Position numbers and translations under genes: made by a program. From assembly GCF_042140245.1 (NCBI RefSeq), contig NZ_CP159483.1:930001-994000 (forward strand): 64,000 nucleotides of DNA. The letters run 5' to 3'. Of the stretch, positions 44,027 to 53,234 are shown piece after piece. The first letter of the stretch is position 1. Every line of letters starts with the position of its first letter. This DNA is from MH13 sp042140245. Lineage in GTDB: Bacteria > Pseudomonadota > Alphaproteobacteria > Rhizobiales > MH13. The notes below the pieces were generated by a model, which saw only the letters and a list, made by a program, of their open reading frames with translations, did not search any database and was not told where the DNA came from.

Positions 44027-45357
44027 TGAAGAAGATACCGGTTTTCGTGCTGGGCTTGGCACTGGGGGTCGCTGTGACCTTCGGGGTAACCCACTATCGG
44101 CTTGGGCCGATTGGTGCGCAGGCACAGGCCGGAGCCGAAACGTTCAACCAACTCAAACTGTTTGGCGATGTCTTTGAGCGCGTGCTCAACGACTATGTTG
44201 AGCCGCAGGATGAATCTGAGCTGATCGAGAATGCTCTCAACGGCATGCTCACCTCGCTTGATCCGCACTCTGCCTATCTGGGGCCGGATGCGTTTGAAGA
44301 GATCCAAGAGCAAACCACTGGCGAGTTTGGTGGTCTTGGTATTCAGGTGACGATGGAAGAGGGCTTTGTGAAGGTTGTCTCTCCCATTGACGACACGCCT
44401 GCCGCGCGCGCTGGCATCTTGGCCAATGACTTGATTATCAGCCTGGATGGTGAAGACGTGCAGGACTTGGATCTCAGCCAAGCTGTGGAGCGCATGCGCG
44501 GTGTGGTTGGGACACCCATCACGATCACGATCCGCCGTGAAGGCGCCGAAGACTTTGACGTCACCTTGCAGCGCGACACCATTCGCATTGCCTCGGTGCG
44601 CAGCCGTCTGGAAGGCGATATTGGTTATTTGCGTGTCACCCAGTTCTCCGGCCAAACTGGCGATGGCTTGGAGCGCGAAATCTTGGCGGTCAATGAAGAG
44701 GCTGAAGAGGCTGGTGTTGAGATTTCAGGCTATGTGCTTGATCTGCGCAACAACCCCGGCGGTCTGGTCAACCAGGCGTTGGAAATTTCCGATGCTTTCT
44801 TGGATCGCGGAGAGATCGTTTCCATCCGTGGACGCACCGAAGCCGACACCCGTCGCTACAATGCGCGCTCTGGCGATCTGATTGGTGGTCTGCCGGTTGT
44901 GGTTCTGATCAATGGCGGTTCGGCCTCGGCCTCTGAGATCGTGGCCGGTGCCCTGCAGGATCATCGCCGGGCAACGCTGGTGGGCTCGCTGTCTTTCGGC
45001 AAAGGCTCGGTGCAAACCGTGATCCCAATGTCGGCAACCAGCGCAGTGCGTTTGACGACCGCCCGCTACTACACGCCGGCCGGTCGCTCGATCCAAGCAC
45101 GTGGTATCGACCCCGATATTGAGGTGCTGCAGGAGAACCTTCCTGAAGAACTTCAAGGTCTTGATATGCCAGGCGGCGAAGCTTCGCTGGACGGTCATCT
45201 GTCGAACGAAGATGAGGTGGAGCGGTCTGGGTCTTCGGTCTATGTGCCGCAAGATGCAGAGCTGGATACGCAGCTTCAGTATGCGCTGAGCTTGCTGCGC
45301 GGTGAGGAAGTCCATGCGGCCTTCCCACCAGACCCGGATGCGCCGCTGCCGAACTAA
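44023..45357 (+). CDS. ctpA: S41-family C-terminal processing peptidase
   Basis: This 444-residue periplasmic protease has an N-terminal signal anchor, a PDZ domain (FGGLGIQVTMEEGFVKVVSP) and the S41 catalytic domain. The Ser-Lys dyad sits in GGSASASEIVAGALQDH and SLSFGKGSVQT. It degrades or trims periplasmic proteins and in related bacteria works with cell-wall enzymes. Translation is coupled to envC. Two overlapping hairpins lie after its stop. Confidence 0.95.
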   Translation: MMKKIPVFVLGLALGVAVTFGVTHYRLGPIGAQAQAGAETFNQLKLFGDVFERVLNDYVEPQDESELIENALNGMLTSLDPHSAYLGPDAFEEIQEQTTGEFGGLGIQVTMEEGFVKVVSPIDDTPAARAGILANDLIISLDGEDVQDLDLSQAVERMRGVVGTPITITIRREGAEDFDVTLQRDTIRIASVRSRLEGDIGYLRVTQFSGQTGDGLEREILAVNEEAEEAGVEISGYVLDLRNNPGGLVNQALEISDAFLDRGEIVSIRGRTEADTRRYNARSGDLIGGLPVVVLINGGSASASEIVAGALQDHRRATLVGSLSFGKGSVQTVIPMSATSAVRLTTARYYTPAGRSIQARGIDPDIEVLQENLPEELQGLDMPGGEASLDGHLSNEDEVERSGSSVYVPQDAELDTQLQYALSLLRGEEVHAAFPPDPDAPLPN

Positions 45358-45413
45358 GGCGCGCCAAAGACCTTATCAAGGGCTTTAAGCTCTTGGTTAA
45401 CTGAACCTTAAAG

Positions 45414-45445
45414 CCCTCGCACTAGACATGGTGCGAGGGTTTTTT
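45414..45445 (+). terminator. Rho-independent terminator after ctpA
   Basis: CCCTCGCAC (45414-45422) pairs with GTGCGAGGG (45431-45439) and runs into TTTTTT (45440-45445). A second perfect stem, AGGGCTTTAAG (45379-45389) with CTTAAAGCCCT (45407-45417), shares four bases with the terminator's left arm. The two structures cannot both form fully, so readthrough into the next gene might be adjustable. Confidence 0.88.
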
Positions 45446-45535
45446 GTTGGCTCTGTTCTGTTGGGTGCTTTGCTCTGGCAACGCGCACATAGAACGAGCA
45501 TTGGTAACTACCGTTGGGTTTGGGTGCGCGTATCG

Positions 45536-46795
45536 ATGGCGACCGATGTTGAAGGTGATCTGCACAAACCGTTGATGCCGCCTACGCGCCTCGGCGATGT
45601 ATGGCGCGCGTGGCAGCCCAAGCTGGCTATCGCCTTGCATTGGTTCACCCGTGTCGGTGGCGGTTTGCTTGGTCTGGTGGTGCTGTTGCTGGCCGGTTGG
45701 ATTTTCTTCATCGATGATCCACTGGGCGGTGAGCCGCGCACGCAAAGTGCGGTAGAGACCGCAGGCAGCCCCAATGCGCCCGGCAATGCTGCCGGTAACC
45801 CCAGTTTGATCATATCCAGCGGTAACGACAATCTGGCCCAGCCGCTGCCGCCTCCACCAGAGCTTGCCCCTGGTGAACCGCGCGTGCTGCGTGTGCCATC
45901 GCCCGATGGCGCTGATCCCAGCACGCCTGGTGGTGCCGCGCCGTCTGCGGGCAATTCATCAGCCAGCGCCCCTCGGTTTGATGGCCGTGGCGGTTTGCCC
46001 TCTGTGGCCAATCCTGGCCTGGTGGAACGTTTTGACGATCACAGCTTTATGCCAATCCTTGGCAATCACGGTGAGCGGGCGCTGGACGCCTATGCTCGGC
46101 CGCTGGAAGCGGGCACTATTGTGCCCGGTCAGCCGCGCATCGCGTTGATTGTTGGTGGCCTTGGGCTGTCACAGACATCCACCCATGAGGTGCTCAACAG
46201 CCTGCCTGCGGCGACCACCTTGTCGTTTGCGCCTTATGGCAGTTCTTTATCGCGCTGGGCGAGCCGTGCCCGGCAGGATGGGCACGAGTATCTGATCGAG
46301 GTTCCCATGGAGCCGTTCGATTACCCCAACAATGATCCAGGCCCGCACACCTTGCAGGTGGGTTTGACGGAGCAGGCCAATCTTGAACGGCTGCACTGGG
46401 CGCTCTCACGCTTGCCCACGCCGATCGGGTTCATGAACTATATGGGCGGACGTTTTGCCTCTGAAGAAGGCGATCTTGCACCGATCATTGCCGATGCTGT
46501 TGGTCGCGGTTTGATGGTCGTCGATGATGGTCGCTCCGCTCGTAGCCGAATGAGCCATGTGGCGTCTCCTGATGCGCCGGTCTTACGGGCCGATGTGGTG
46601 ATCGATGCGCGGGCTGACCAACAGTCGATCAACAATCGATTGGCACAGCTGGAGAGCATTGCCCGTGAACGCGGGTCGGCGGTGGGTGTCGCAACAGCGT
46701 TGCCTTTGACCATTACCTCGCTGGAAGAGTGGACTGCGAGCCTTGCCGCAAAGGGCATTGCGCTTGTACCGGTATCGAGCATCGTTCGTTTTTAG
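45536..46795 (+). CDS. Divergent polysaccharide deacetylase family protein (YibQ-like)
   Basis: This protein of about 419 residues has an N-terminal membrane helix (LLGLVVLLLAGWIFFI), a Pro/Ala-rich linker and a C-terminal domain of the divergent polysaccharide deacetylase family (IALIVGGLGLSQTSTHEVL, EVPMEPFDYPNNDPGPHTL, GRGLMVVDDG). Family function is not well known; cell-envelope glycan work is likely. The ATG at 45536 is chosen because an earlier in-frame ATG at 45428 falls inside the loop of the ctpA terminator. It is 8 bases before rppH. Confidence 0.83.
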   Translation: MATDVEGDLHKPLMPPTRLGDVWRAWQPKLAIALHWFTRVGGGLLGLVVLLLAGWIFFIDDPLGGEPRTQSAVETAGSPNAPGNAAGNPSLIISSGNDNLAQPLPPPPELAPGEPRVLRVPSPDGADPSTPGGAAPSAGNSSASAPRFDGRGGLPSVANPGLVERFDDHSFMPILGNHGERALDAYARPLEAGTIVPGQPRIALIVGGLGLSQTSTHEVLNSLPAATTLSFAPYGSSLSRWASRARQDGHEYLIEVPMEPFDYPNNDPGPHTLQVGLTEQANLERLHWALSRLPTPIGFMNYMGGRFASEEGDLAPIIADAVGRGLMVVDDGRSARSRMSHVASPDAPVLRADVVIDARADQQSINNRLAQLESIARERGSAVGVATALPLTITSLEEWTASLAAKGIALVPVSSIVRF

Positions 46796-46803
46796 GACCT
46801 TCC

Positions 46804-47343
46804 ATGAGCAAAAAACGCCCTGACTTGTCGCCTGAGCAAAAGGCGGCGTTGCCCTATCGTCCGTGTGTGGGGGTGATTGTCGTCAACAGCCAAGGTTTGG
46901 TGTGGGCCGGGCGTCGGTTGCCGAACGAGGAATACACCGGCGACGCGCGACTTTGGCAGTTCCCCCAAGGCGGGATTGATGAGGGTGAAGACGCTGAAAA
47001 AGCGGCCTTGCGTGAGCTTTACGAAGAAACGTCTATCCGCTCGGTTTCGTTGGTCACAGCTATTGATGGTTGGCTCACCTACGATCTGCCCGACCATCTG
47101 ATCGGCGTGGCTTTGAAAGGCAAGTTTCGCGGCCAGAAACAGCGCTGGTTCGTGCTGCGTTTTGAGGGGTCAGATGGCGAGATTGATGTCGTCCATCCGC
47201 CTGAAGGCGAAAAGCCTGAGTTCGATGAATGGGCTTGGGTGCCGATCGAAGAAATGCCGGGCAAAGCGGTGGCGTTCAAAGCCGATTTGTACCGCACATT
47301 GATCGATCGGTTGCGCGGCAACGCTGCCATCGCGTTTTCTTAG
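46804..47343 (+). CDS. rppH: RNA pyrophosphohydrolase (Nudix)
   Basis: This 179-residue Nudix enzyme removes pyrophosphate from 5' ends of mRNAs and starts their decay. The Nudix box GGIDEGEDAEKAALRELYEE (about residues 58-77) is intact, and YRPCVGVIVVNSQGLVWAGR is typical of RppH/IalA proteins. The ATG at 46804 follows the upstream stop by eight bases. It is convergent with the prenyl synthase gene. Confidence 0.94.
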   Translation: MSKKRPDLSPEQKAALPYRPCVGVIVVNSQGLVWAGRRLPNEEYTGDARLWQFPQGGIDEGEDAEKAALRELYEETSIRSVSLVTAIDGWLTYDLPDHLIGVALKGKFRGQKQRWFVLRFEGSDGEIDVVHPPEGEKPEFDEWAWVPIEEMPGKAVAFKADLYRTLIDRLRGNAAIAFS

Positions 47344-47347
47344 AATG

Positions 47348-47430
47348 TGAGCGGACGACAAGCAGACGGTCCGCTCAAAAAAGGAGGACGGTCCGCCGGA
47401 TGGAGCAGACGGTCTGCCGTTCGTCCGCCC
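47348..47430. repeat. Dyads and direct repeats between rppH and ispA
   Basis: TGAGCGGAC (47348-47356) and GTCCGCTCA (47369-47377) form a perfect stem. GACGGTCCGC occurs twice (47366-47375, 47388-47397). AGCAGACGGTC occurs twice (47361-47371 and from 47404), the second copy inside the palindrome CAGACGGTCTG. The repeats fill the spacer between convergent genes; no T-run marks a standard terminator. Confidence 0.5.
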
Positions 47431-47460
47431 AAACTTCAACTGTCGTCTGGTTAAAGGCGA

Positions 47461-48387
47461 TCAGCGAGTTCGGTCGCGTAGGCTTGTCGCCAGATAGCTT
47501 AGATTGCTCGCCCGTTCACCGTAGGGCGCCAAAGTGGCCAACGCATCATTGATGGTGGCGTCGAGTGTCGCTTCGGCCTTCTCTTTGCCAAGGAGGCCCG
47601 GCCAGGTGGTCTTGCCAGCATCTTCATCTTTGCCGGTACGCTTGCCCGCTTCATCAGCTGTCGCGGTGATGTCGAGTAGATCATCAGAAATCTGGAAGGC
47701 CAGCCCGAGGGACTGGCCGAATTGGGACATCCTTTGCCGCTCTTCTTCCGGCGCCAAGGCCAGGTGCGCTCCCAGGCTGCAGGCCACCTCGATCAGTGCG
47801 CCGGTCTTCATGGCTTGCATGGCGGCGAGCGCAAATGTGTCCTTGATTTCCGTCGCTTGGCCAAAACGCCCTTCAGCGGCCAAGTCCAGCATCTGCCCCC
47901 CGACCATGCCATCGGCGCCGCAGGCACGGGCCAGATCGCGGATCATCATCGGTGTTTTGGGATGACCGCTGGTGGCCACCAGCTCAAAAGCCAGGGCTTG
48001 CAAGGCATCACCGGCCAAAATGGCCGTTGCCTCATCAAAGGCCTTATGCACGGTGGGCTGGCCGCGCCGCAGATCATCATCATCCATGGAGGGCAAATCA
48101 TCGTGGATAAGCGAATAGGTGTGGATGCACTCCAGCGCCATCGCGACTTGCGGTGTGCCAGGGGGAAGCTGGGTCTTGGCGTGTGTGCCGGAGGCCAAAA
48201 GGTGTGTGGTTTCAAGCACTAAGACCGGTCGCAAGCGCTTGCCGCCGGCCAGCACAGCATGGCGCATGGCACCAACCAGACGTTCAGGAGCCTTGAGATC
48301 GGCCAGAAGCTGGTCCATATCGCGCGTGATGCTGGTGGCCAGATCCACCAGATGCGTTTTTGGATCAGACGCTTTGGGGTCTGGCAT
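47461..48387 (-). CDS. ispA: Polyprenyl synthetase, probable farnesyl/geranyl diphosphate synthase
   Basis: This 308-residue prenyl synthase has GGKRLRPVLVLE, the first Asp-rich motif in IHDDLPSMDDDDLRRG and the second in FQISDDLLDITAT. The two extra residues in the first motif (DDxxxxD) are the short-chain IspA type, making farnesyl diphosphate for quinone and cell-wall lipid carriers. Chain length remains a prediction. The ATG at 48387 gives a normal N-terminus; the longer frame to 48456 overlaps the divergent mtgA start. Confidence 0.9.
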   Translation of the reverse strand: MPDPKASDPKTHLVDLATSITRDMDQLLADLKAPERLVGAMRHAVLAGGKRLRPVLVLETTHLLASGTHAKTQLPPGTPQVAMALECIHTYSLIHDDLPSMDDDDLRRGQPTVHKAFDEATAILAGDALQALAFELVATSGHPKTPMMIRDLARACGADGMVGGQMLDLAAEGRFGQATEIKDTFALAAMQAMKTGALIEVACSLGAHLALAPEEERQRMSQFGQSLGLAFQISDDLLDITATADEAGKRTGKDEDAGKTTWPGLLGKEKAEATLDATINDALATLAPYGERASNLSYLATSLRDRTR

Positions 48388-48437
48388 GGTGCGAGCCGCT
48401 TTCTTTCGCTGACGAAAAACAAGGTTGGGCGTAGCCA

Positions 48438-49199
48438 ATGGGGCCGTCAGAAACAAGGGCTACCGGACGTGCCAAAAGGGCCAAGGCCGCCGCAAAACGA
48501 CGCTGGCGTCTGCCATCGCTTCGGGGCTTTGCAAAACGCGCCATCATTCTGTTTGCGGCGCTTTTTGTCGGGCTCCCGGTTTTTCTCACCCTGGCTTACA
48601 CGGTGATCCCCCCGGTTTCCACGTTGATGCTGCGCGACCTCGTTCTGCTGCGCGGCTATGATCGCGATTGGGTCACGTTGGACGATGTTGCCGCGGTGCT
48701 GGAGAATTCCATCATCGCCTCGGAAGACCAGACCTTTTGTTCGCATAATGGTGTAGCGTGGCGTGATCTGCGCGATCAATTCGACCGCTGGCGGGCTGGT
48801 GAAGAGGCGCGCGGTGCTTCGACCCTTTCCATGCAGGTGGCCCGCAACCTCTTCCTTTGGCAGGGTCGCTCGGCGTTTCGCAAAGGGCTGGAAGTGCCCC
48901 TCGCGGTGCTGATCGATACGGTCTGGTCAAAGCGGCGGATGATGGAGGTTTACATCAATGTGGCTGAGCTTGGGCCACAGCTCTATGGGTTTGAAGCGGC
49001 CGCGCAGCGCGCATTTGGAAGCTCGACCAGGGATGTTTCGCGTCGTCAGGCAGCGCTTTTGGTGGCAACATTGCCCCTGCCATCGCAGCGCGACCCGGCC
49101 AATCCAACCAGCCGTCAATTGTCGTTGGCGGATGTGATTTCTTCGCGGGCCCAGCGTATGGGCGGTTATATTGAGTGTTTGGCACTGCCGGAAGCGTAA
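48438..49199 (+). CDS. mtgA: Monofunctional peptidoglycan glycosyltransferase
   Basis: This 253-residue enzyme has a basic cytoplasmic tail, one membrane helix (IILFAALFVGLPVFLTLAY) and a GT51 domain with the catalytic glutamate in IIASEDQTFCSHNG and the conserved block GASTLSMQVARNLFLW. It extends glycan strands from lipid II without a transpeptidase domain. It diverges from ispA with only 50 bases between starts, so both promoters are compact. Confidence 0.95.
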   Translation: MGPSETRATGRAKRAKAAAKRRWRLPSLRGFAKRAIILFAALFVGLPVFLTLAYTVIPPVSTLMLRDLVLLRGYDRDWVTLDDVAAVLENSIIASEDQTFCSHNGVAWRDLRDQFDRWRAGEEARGASTLSMQVARNLFLWQGRSAFRKGLEVPLAVLIDTVWSKRRMMEVYINVAELGPQLYGFEAAAQRAFGSSTRDVSRRQAALLVATLPLPSQRDPANPTSRQLSLADVISSRAQRMGGYIECLALPEA

Positions 49200-49379
49200 A
49201 ACCGCCCTGAAATCAGTACAATTTCGCCCGCTGGGGCTTTGCAGACCGGTCGATGCTCTGTATAGAGCAGCCTTCCGAATTTGACGGACGATGAGGCACG
49301 CGCGCTCTTGAGCCCCTCTGGCGCGCTGCAGAGGCTCGCACCCGTCACCCGACACGCTTGCCATTTTGGAGTTACGACA

Positions 49380-49562
49380 ATGGCCGTTCCAAAGAGAAAA
49401 GTTAGCCGCATGAAGCGCGGTTTCCGCCGCTCGGCTGATGGCCTGGCTGCACCGACCTATGTTGAAGATAAGGATTCCGGCGAGCTGCGCCGCCCGCATC
49501 ACATTGACCTGAAATCAGGCATGTATCGCGGCAAGCAGGTGCTGGAGCCAAAAGACGAGTAG
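49380..49562 (+). CDS. rpmF: 50S ribosomal protein L32
   Basis: This 60-residue protein starts MAVPKRKVSRMKRGFRRSAD, the conserved L32 N-terminus, and ends with the alphaproteobacterial HHIDLKSGMYRGKQVL. GGAG is placed upstream of the ATG at 49380. The zinc-binding cysteines of some L32 forms are absent, as in related bacteria. A terminator follows at 49688. Confidence 0.96.
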   Translation: MAVPKRKVSRMKRGFRRSADGLAAPTYVEDKDSGELRRPHHIDLKSGMYRGKQVLEPKDE

Positions 49563-49687
49563 AGCGTTTTCAGCACAAGTTAGGCCCTAAACTTGAACTG
49601 GGGTGGCAGATTTGTGTGCTCGTGAAAACTCGGTCAACAGGACGGACAAACCGTCGTCTTTTTGACATGCAGCTTATGTGTTTTGAT

Positions 49688-49714
49688 AAGGCCGGTCGTT
49701 GGATCGGCCTTTTT
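49688..49714 (+). terminator. Rho-independent terminator after rpmF
   Basis: AAGGCCG (49688-49694) pairs with CGGCCTT (49705-49711) and runs into TTTTT. It lies 126 bases after the rpmF stop, leaving a relatively long 3' leader in which no gene is seen. Confidence 0.8.
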
Positions 49715-49763
49715 CGTTGGGTTGTTCGCCCGGCCTTGCTGACTTTAACCCGATGAGTTTTCC

Positions 49764-50180
49764 ATGCGCTATTTGTTCGCTCTGCCGCTGACCATAATCC
49801 CGTTGGCCCTTTACGTTGTGCTAGCGACGGGGGCGAGCGGTGTGTTCGCCTTCGACCGCGAGCTGTTCAGCCAGGCAATGATTTCTGGCGGTACTGTTTC
49901 CCTGACTCAGGGCGATGGATTGCTGGCCTTTGGCGTGGTGATCTTGTTTCTGGAGGTGGTCAAAGCCACGCGCATCGGTTTTGCACCGGTGCTTGACCAT
50001 GTTCTCTCGGTGCTGATCGTGATGGTCTATGTGGTGGTGTTCATCGTTTGGGAGCCAGCGTCGACATCTCTGTTTGCACTGCTGATGCTGATCGCCCTAG
50101 TGGATGTTCTGGCCGGGCTTTGGATCAGCCTTAATGTTGCCCGCCGAGATGTTGCGATCTCGCCTGGTGGTTCGTTTTAG
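49764..50180 (+). CDS. Hypothetical four-helix membrane protein
   Basis: This 138-residue protein is not recognised by name. It has about four hydrophobic helices (residues about 3-20, 48-64, 77-98 and 104-125) and few charged residues. The ATG is close to the rpmF terminator and probably begins its own transcript. Similar small proteins occur in Alphaproteobacteria, but no function can be given. It is convergent with the LysE-type exporter gene. Confidence 0.65.
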   Translation: MRYLFALPLTIIPLALYVVLATGASGVFAFDRELFSQAMISGGTVSLTQGDGLLAFGVVILFLEVVKATRIGFAPVLDHVLSVLIVMVYVVVFIVWEPASTSLFALLMLIALVDVLAGLWISLNVARRDVAISPGGSF

Positions 50181-50230
50181 GGCCTGTGCCGTCCAATACG
50201 TTCTGGCCGCTCAAGCCCAGAGAGTTGCCG

Positions 50231-50884
50231 TCAACCTGGGGCTTTGGACAAGGCCACGCGCGCAGCCAGTCCAACAAACACCATCGAGACGATTTTCTGT
50301 TGCCAGGCGAGAAAACGAGGGTTTCCCGCAAGCCACTGCGATGAGCGTCCAGCAGCAAGGCACAAACCTGCAATCACCGTGAAGTTAATCGCGTTGATGA
50401 TGCCGATTAAGAGCAAGCTTTGGCCAAGCAAGTTGCCTTGGGCGGGGTCCAGGAACTGCGGAAACAAGATGAGATAAAAGAACACCGCTTTGGGACTGAG
50501 AATGGCGTTCAATGCCCCTTGTGTCGCAAGGCTGAACGCAGTTTTGCGACCACTCACCACCTTCTGGTTCAGTTCCAGAGCCTCAGCTGTTGCGCTTTGA
50601 GAGGCTTTGTAGGACAGCCACGCAAGCCAGAGAAGATAAATTGCTCCGCCGATTTTGAGCATGTCATAGGCCAAGGGAAAGTATTTGAAGAGCTGCGAGA
50701 GACCAAGTCCCGCCGCTGTTGCATGCACCGTAAGGCCCACACAGACACCGATGGCGCTGTAGATCCCTGCGGTCGGGCCGCCAGCAATGGCGCGTGCCAC
50801 GCAAAAAATCATGTTTGGCCCCGGCGTTATAATGAACACGCCTACGGTGGCCAAAAACAAAATGAGTGTGGCTTGGTCGATCAT
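50231..50884 (-). CDS. LysE/RhtB-family exporter
   Basis: This 217-residue membrane protein has six helices and the family motif ITPGPNMIFCVARAIAGGPT near the N-terminus. RhtB/LysE proteins export amino acids or homoserine-lactone-like compounds; the substrate is unknown. The ATG at 50882-50884 follows GGAGAGAACGGAC; the longer frame upstream has no ribosome site. It is a single gene pointing away from the GlcG-like gene's promoter region. Confidence 0.86.
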   Translation of the reverse strand: MIDQATLILFLATVGVFIITPGPNMIFCVARAIAGGPTAGIYSAIGVCVGLTVHATAAGLGLSQLFKYFPLAYDMLKIGGAIYLLWLAWLSYKASQSATAEALELNQKVVSGRKTAFSLATQGALNAILSPKAVFFYLILFPQFLDPAQGNLLGQSLLLIGIINAINFTVIAGLCLAAGRSSQWLAGNPRFLAWQQKIVSMVFVGLAARVALSKAPG

Positions 50885-51060
50885 GTCCGTTCTCTCCAGC
50901 GCAAGCGCGTGGTTAGCACTATGCTCAGCACCATGCCTCGTTTGCACCGCCAATTGAAGAGATCAATGAGCTCGTGGCAAGTGCCCGCACCCGCTTAGGG
51001 TTAGGTTTATCGATGATGATGGTGTGGGTGTGTCCTCGCTTTGGGGATCTGCACAACCGC

Positions 51061-51489
51061 TCAGTCGGTGACGGCAACCTTGCCGATGGCGGCGATACCG
51101 GCAAGCGCAGCGATCTCGTCATTGTCGGATGTGTCGCCTGTGATGCCGACAGCACCAAGAAGTGTGCCGTCCTCTTCCTTGATCAGCACACCGCCGGGCA
51201 CGGGAACGATCTTGCCGCCGGAGACATTCGACAGGCCTTCCAAGAAATGGGGGCGGCCTTCGGCTTGGGCGTTTAGCCAGCGCGATCCTTTGCCGACTGC
51301 TAGGGCGCCATAGGCTTTGCCCTTGGCGATCTCAAAGCGCATCATGGAGGCACCATCAGCGCGTTGAAACGCTTGAACATGGCCGCCAGCATCCAGAACA
51401 CAAACAGCAAGCGGGGCAAAGCCTCTGGTTTCACCCTCTTTGATGGCGGCAGCGATGAGTGTGTTGGCGTGATCGAGCGTTAATGGCAT
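51061..51489 (-). CDS. GlcG/HbpS-family heme-degrading-like protein
   Basis: This 142-residue protein belongs to the GlcG/HbpS (DUF336) family: LTLDHANTLIAAAIKEGE, LAVCVLDAGGHVQAFQRADG and GGVLIKEEDGTLLGAVGITG. Members are small alpha-beta proteins linked to heme or cofactor binding and to diol or glycolate metabolism; the role here is unknown. The ATG at 51487-51489 has AAGAGAGAAA upstream. It diverges from the gamma-glutamyltransferase-like gene. Confidence 0.84.
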   Translation of the reverse strand: MPLTLDHANTLIAAAIKEGETRGFAPLAVCVLDAGGHVQAFQRADGASMMRFEIAKGKAYGALAVGKGSRWLNAQAEGRPHFLEGLSNVSGGKIVPVPGGVLIKEEDGTLLGAVGITGDTSDNDEIAALAGIAAIGKVAVTD

Positions 51490-51620
51490 TGGTTGTTTCT
51501 CTCTTGAGGGGTTTTCCGGTGAGCTATGTATGCTAGGCGCGTACCGCGTGGTTCCCACGTGCGCAAGCCCAAGGCGTTTGGTTGCGCGACCTACCAATTC
51601 TCGACCTATGAGGATCATCT

Positions 51621-53229
51621 ATGTCCCAGATATCGCGCGATTTTCAGGTTCCAGGGCGCTCGCCAGCCCGTGGCGTGCGCATGATGGCGGCAACTTCTCA
51701 CACCGCCGCAACGACGGCTGCGCTGAACGAGATGAGCAAGGGTGGCAATGCCGTTGATGGGGCGCTGGCCGCAGCTGCCGTTCTTTCCGTGGTTGAGCCG
51801 CAGATGACCGGGCTAGGTGGAGACTGCTTCGCCATCATCGCGCAGCCAGATGGGTCCATTCACGGCGTCAACGGATCAGGTCGAGCCCCGGCGATGCTTT
51901 CGGCTGATATGCTGCGAGCCGAGGGGCACACACAGGTGCCGCCAACCAGTGCGCACGCGATCACCGTACCGGGCGCGCTGCGCGGTTTTGAGTATATGGC
52001 CAGCCATTTTGGCACCAAACGGTTCCGTGAGTTGGTGGAACCAGCGATCAGACTGGCTCGCGATGGCTGGATTCTCACCGACCGCGTTGCCCACGATATG
52101 GCGCACCCCAAAGATCCGCGCGATGTGGATCAGGATCCCGTTCTCACTCGGGTGTTTCGCCCGCAAGGACGTGTGCCGGTTGCTGGTGATCGGTTGGTTT
52201 GGCCGCAGCTTGCCAAGACTTCTGGAGATGATCCAACGCGATGGTGTGGATGCGTTCTACACTGGCGAGATTGCCCGCGACATTGTCGGTCATATCCGCG
52301 AGCGCGGCGGTGTGATGACCGTATCAGATCTGGCCAACTGCCGGGCGGATGCGGTGACGCCGATCATGGCTGACTATCGCGGCCTGACAATCGCCGAACT
52401 GCCACCCAATGGGCAGGGCGTGACGGCGCTGATCACGCTGAAAATCTTGGAACGCTTTGATGTCAAAGCGATGGACGCCAATGGTGTTGACCGCTCGCAT
52501 CTGGAGCTTGAGGCTGCGCGCGCAGCCTACAGCCTGCGCGATGTGTATGTGGGTGACCCTGAGACCAGTGTTGATCCAGAGCATCTTATCGATGAGGCAG
52601 TGATCGATCGGTTGGCGGCGCAGATCACTCTTGATCGCCGTGCTGATGAGATTGCTCTGCCGGAGATTCCAAACTCTGACACCGTTTATCTAAGCGTTGC
52701 CGATGAGGAAGGCCGGATGGTCTCGCTCATCTACTCCATCTACGATGATTTCGGTGCGCTCACCGCGACCGAGGCAACCGGCATTGTGCTGCAAAATCGC
52801 GGCGCCTGTTTCAGTCTGGAAGAGGGGCACCCCAATGAGCTTGCTGGTGGCAAGCGCCCGATGCACACGATCATTCCGGCGATGGCATTGAAGGACGGTG
52901 TGCCGGTCATGGCGTTCGGCGTGATGGGCGGGGCCTATCAGCCGCTTGGTCATGCCCATGTGATTTCCAACATGATCGATTACGGCATGGATGTTCAGGC
53001 AGCCCTGGATGCGCCACGGGTGTTTTGGAACGTTGAGACCAAGAACCCGATCATTGAAAGTCCGTTTGGGGACGGCATGATCGGGGCGTTGAACGCTCGG
53101 GGACACCGCGAAACAGCCTATGCCACGCGCGCTATTGGCGGCGGTCAGGCGATCTGGCGTGACCCGGATACAGGCGCGCTGACCGGCGGGTCTGATCCGC
53201 GCAAGGATGGGTGCGCAGCCGGTATCTAG
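51621..53229 (+). pseudogene. Gamma-glutamyltransferase-family gene with one-base frameshift
   Basis: The product would be a protein of about 535 residues of the gamma-glutamyltransferase (YwrD-like) family. The first frame covers TAALNEMSKGGNAVDGALAA to RLVWPQLAKT (codon ending 52220). The continuation LEMIQRDGVDAFYTGEIA starts at 52222 in the next frame and runs to 53229. Removing one T from ACTTCTGG (52218-52225) joins them. The probable autocatalytic threonine in DTVYLSVAD (codon 52681) and GKRPMHTIIPAM are intact. No decay beyond this site is seen, so a sequencing error or a recent mutation is likely. The short form alone would lack the catalytic half. Confidence 0.85.
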
Positions 53230-53234
53230 ATCGA

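Noticed and set aside
45428..45535. Longer YibQ-like protein starting at ATG 45428
   Set aside because: That ATG is in the loop and right arm of the ctpA terminator, so it would not be on the mRNA of the next gene in normal initiation.
51817..52220. Independent start of the second transferase frame at 51817
   Set aside because: Family-like sequence in that frame begins only at 52222; before that, the other frame is the conserved one.
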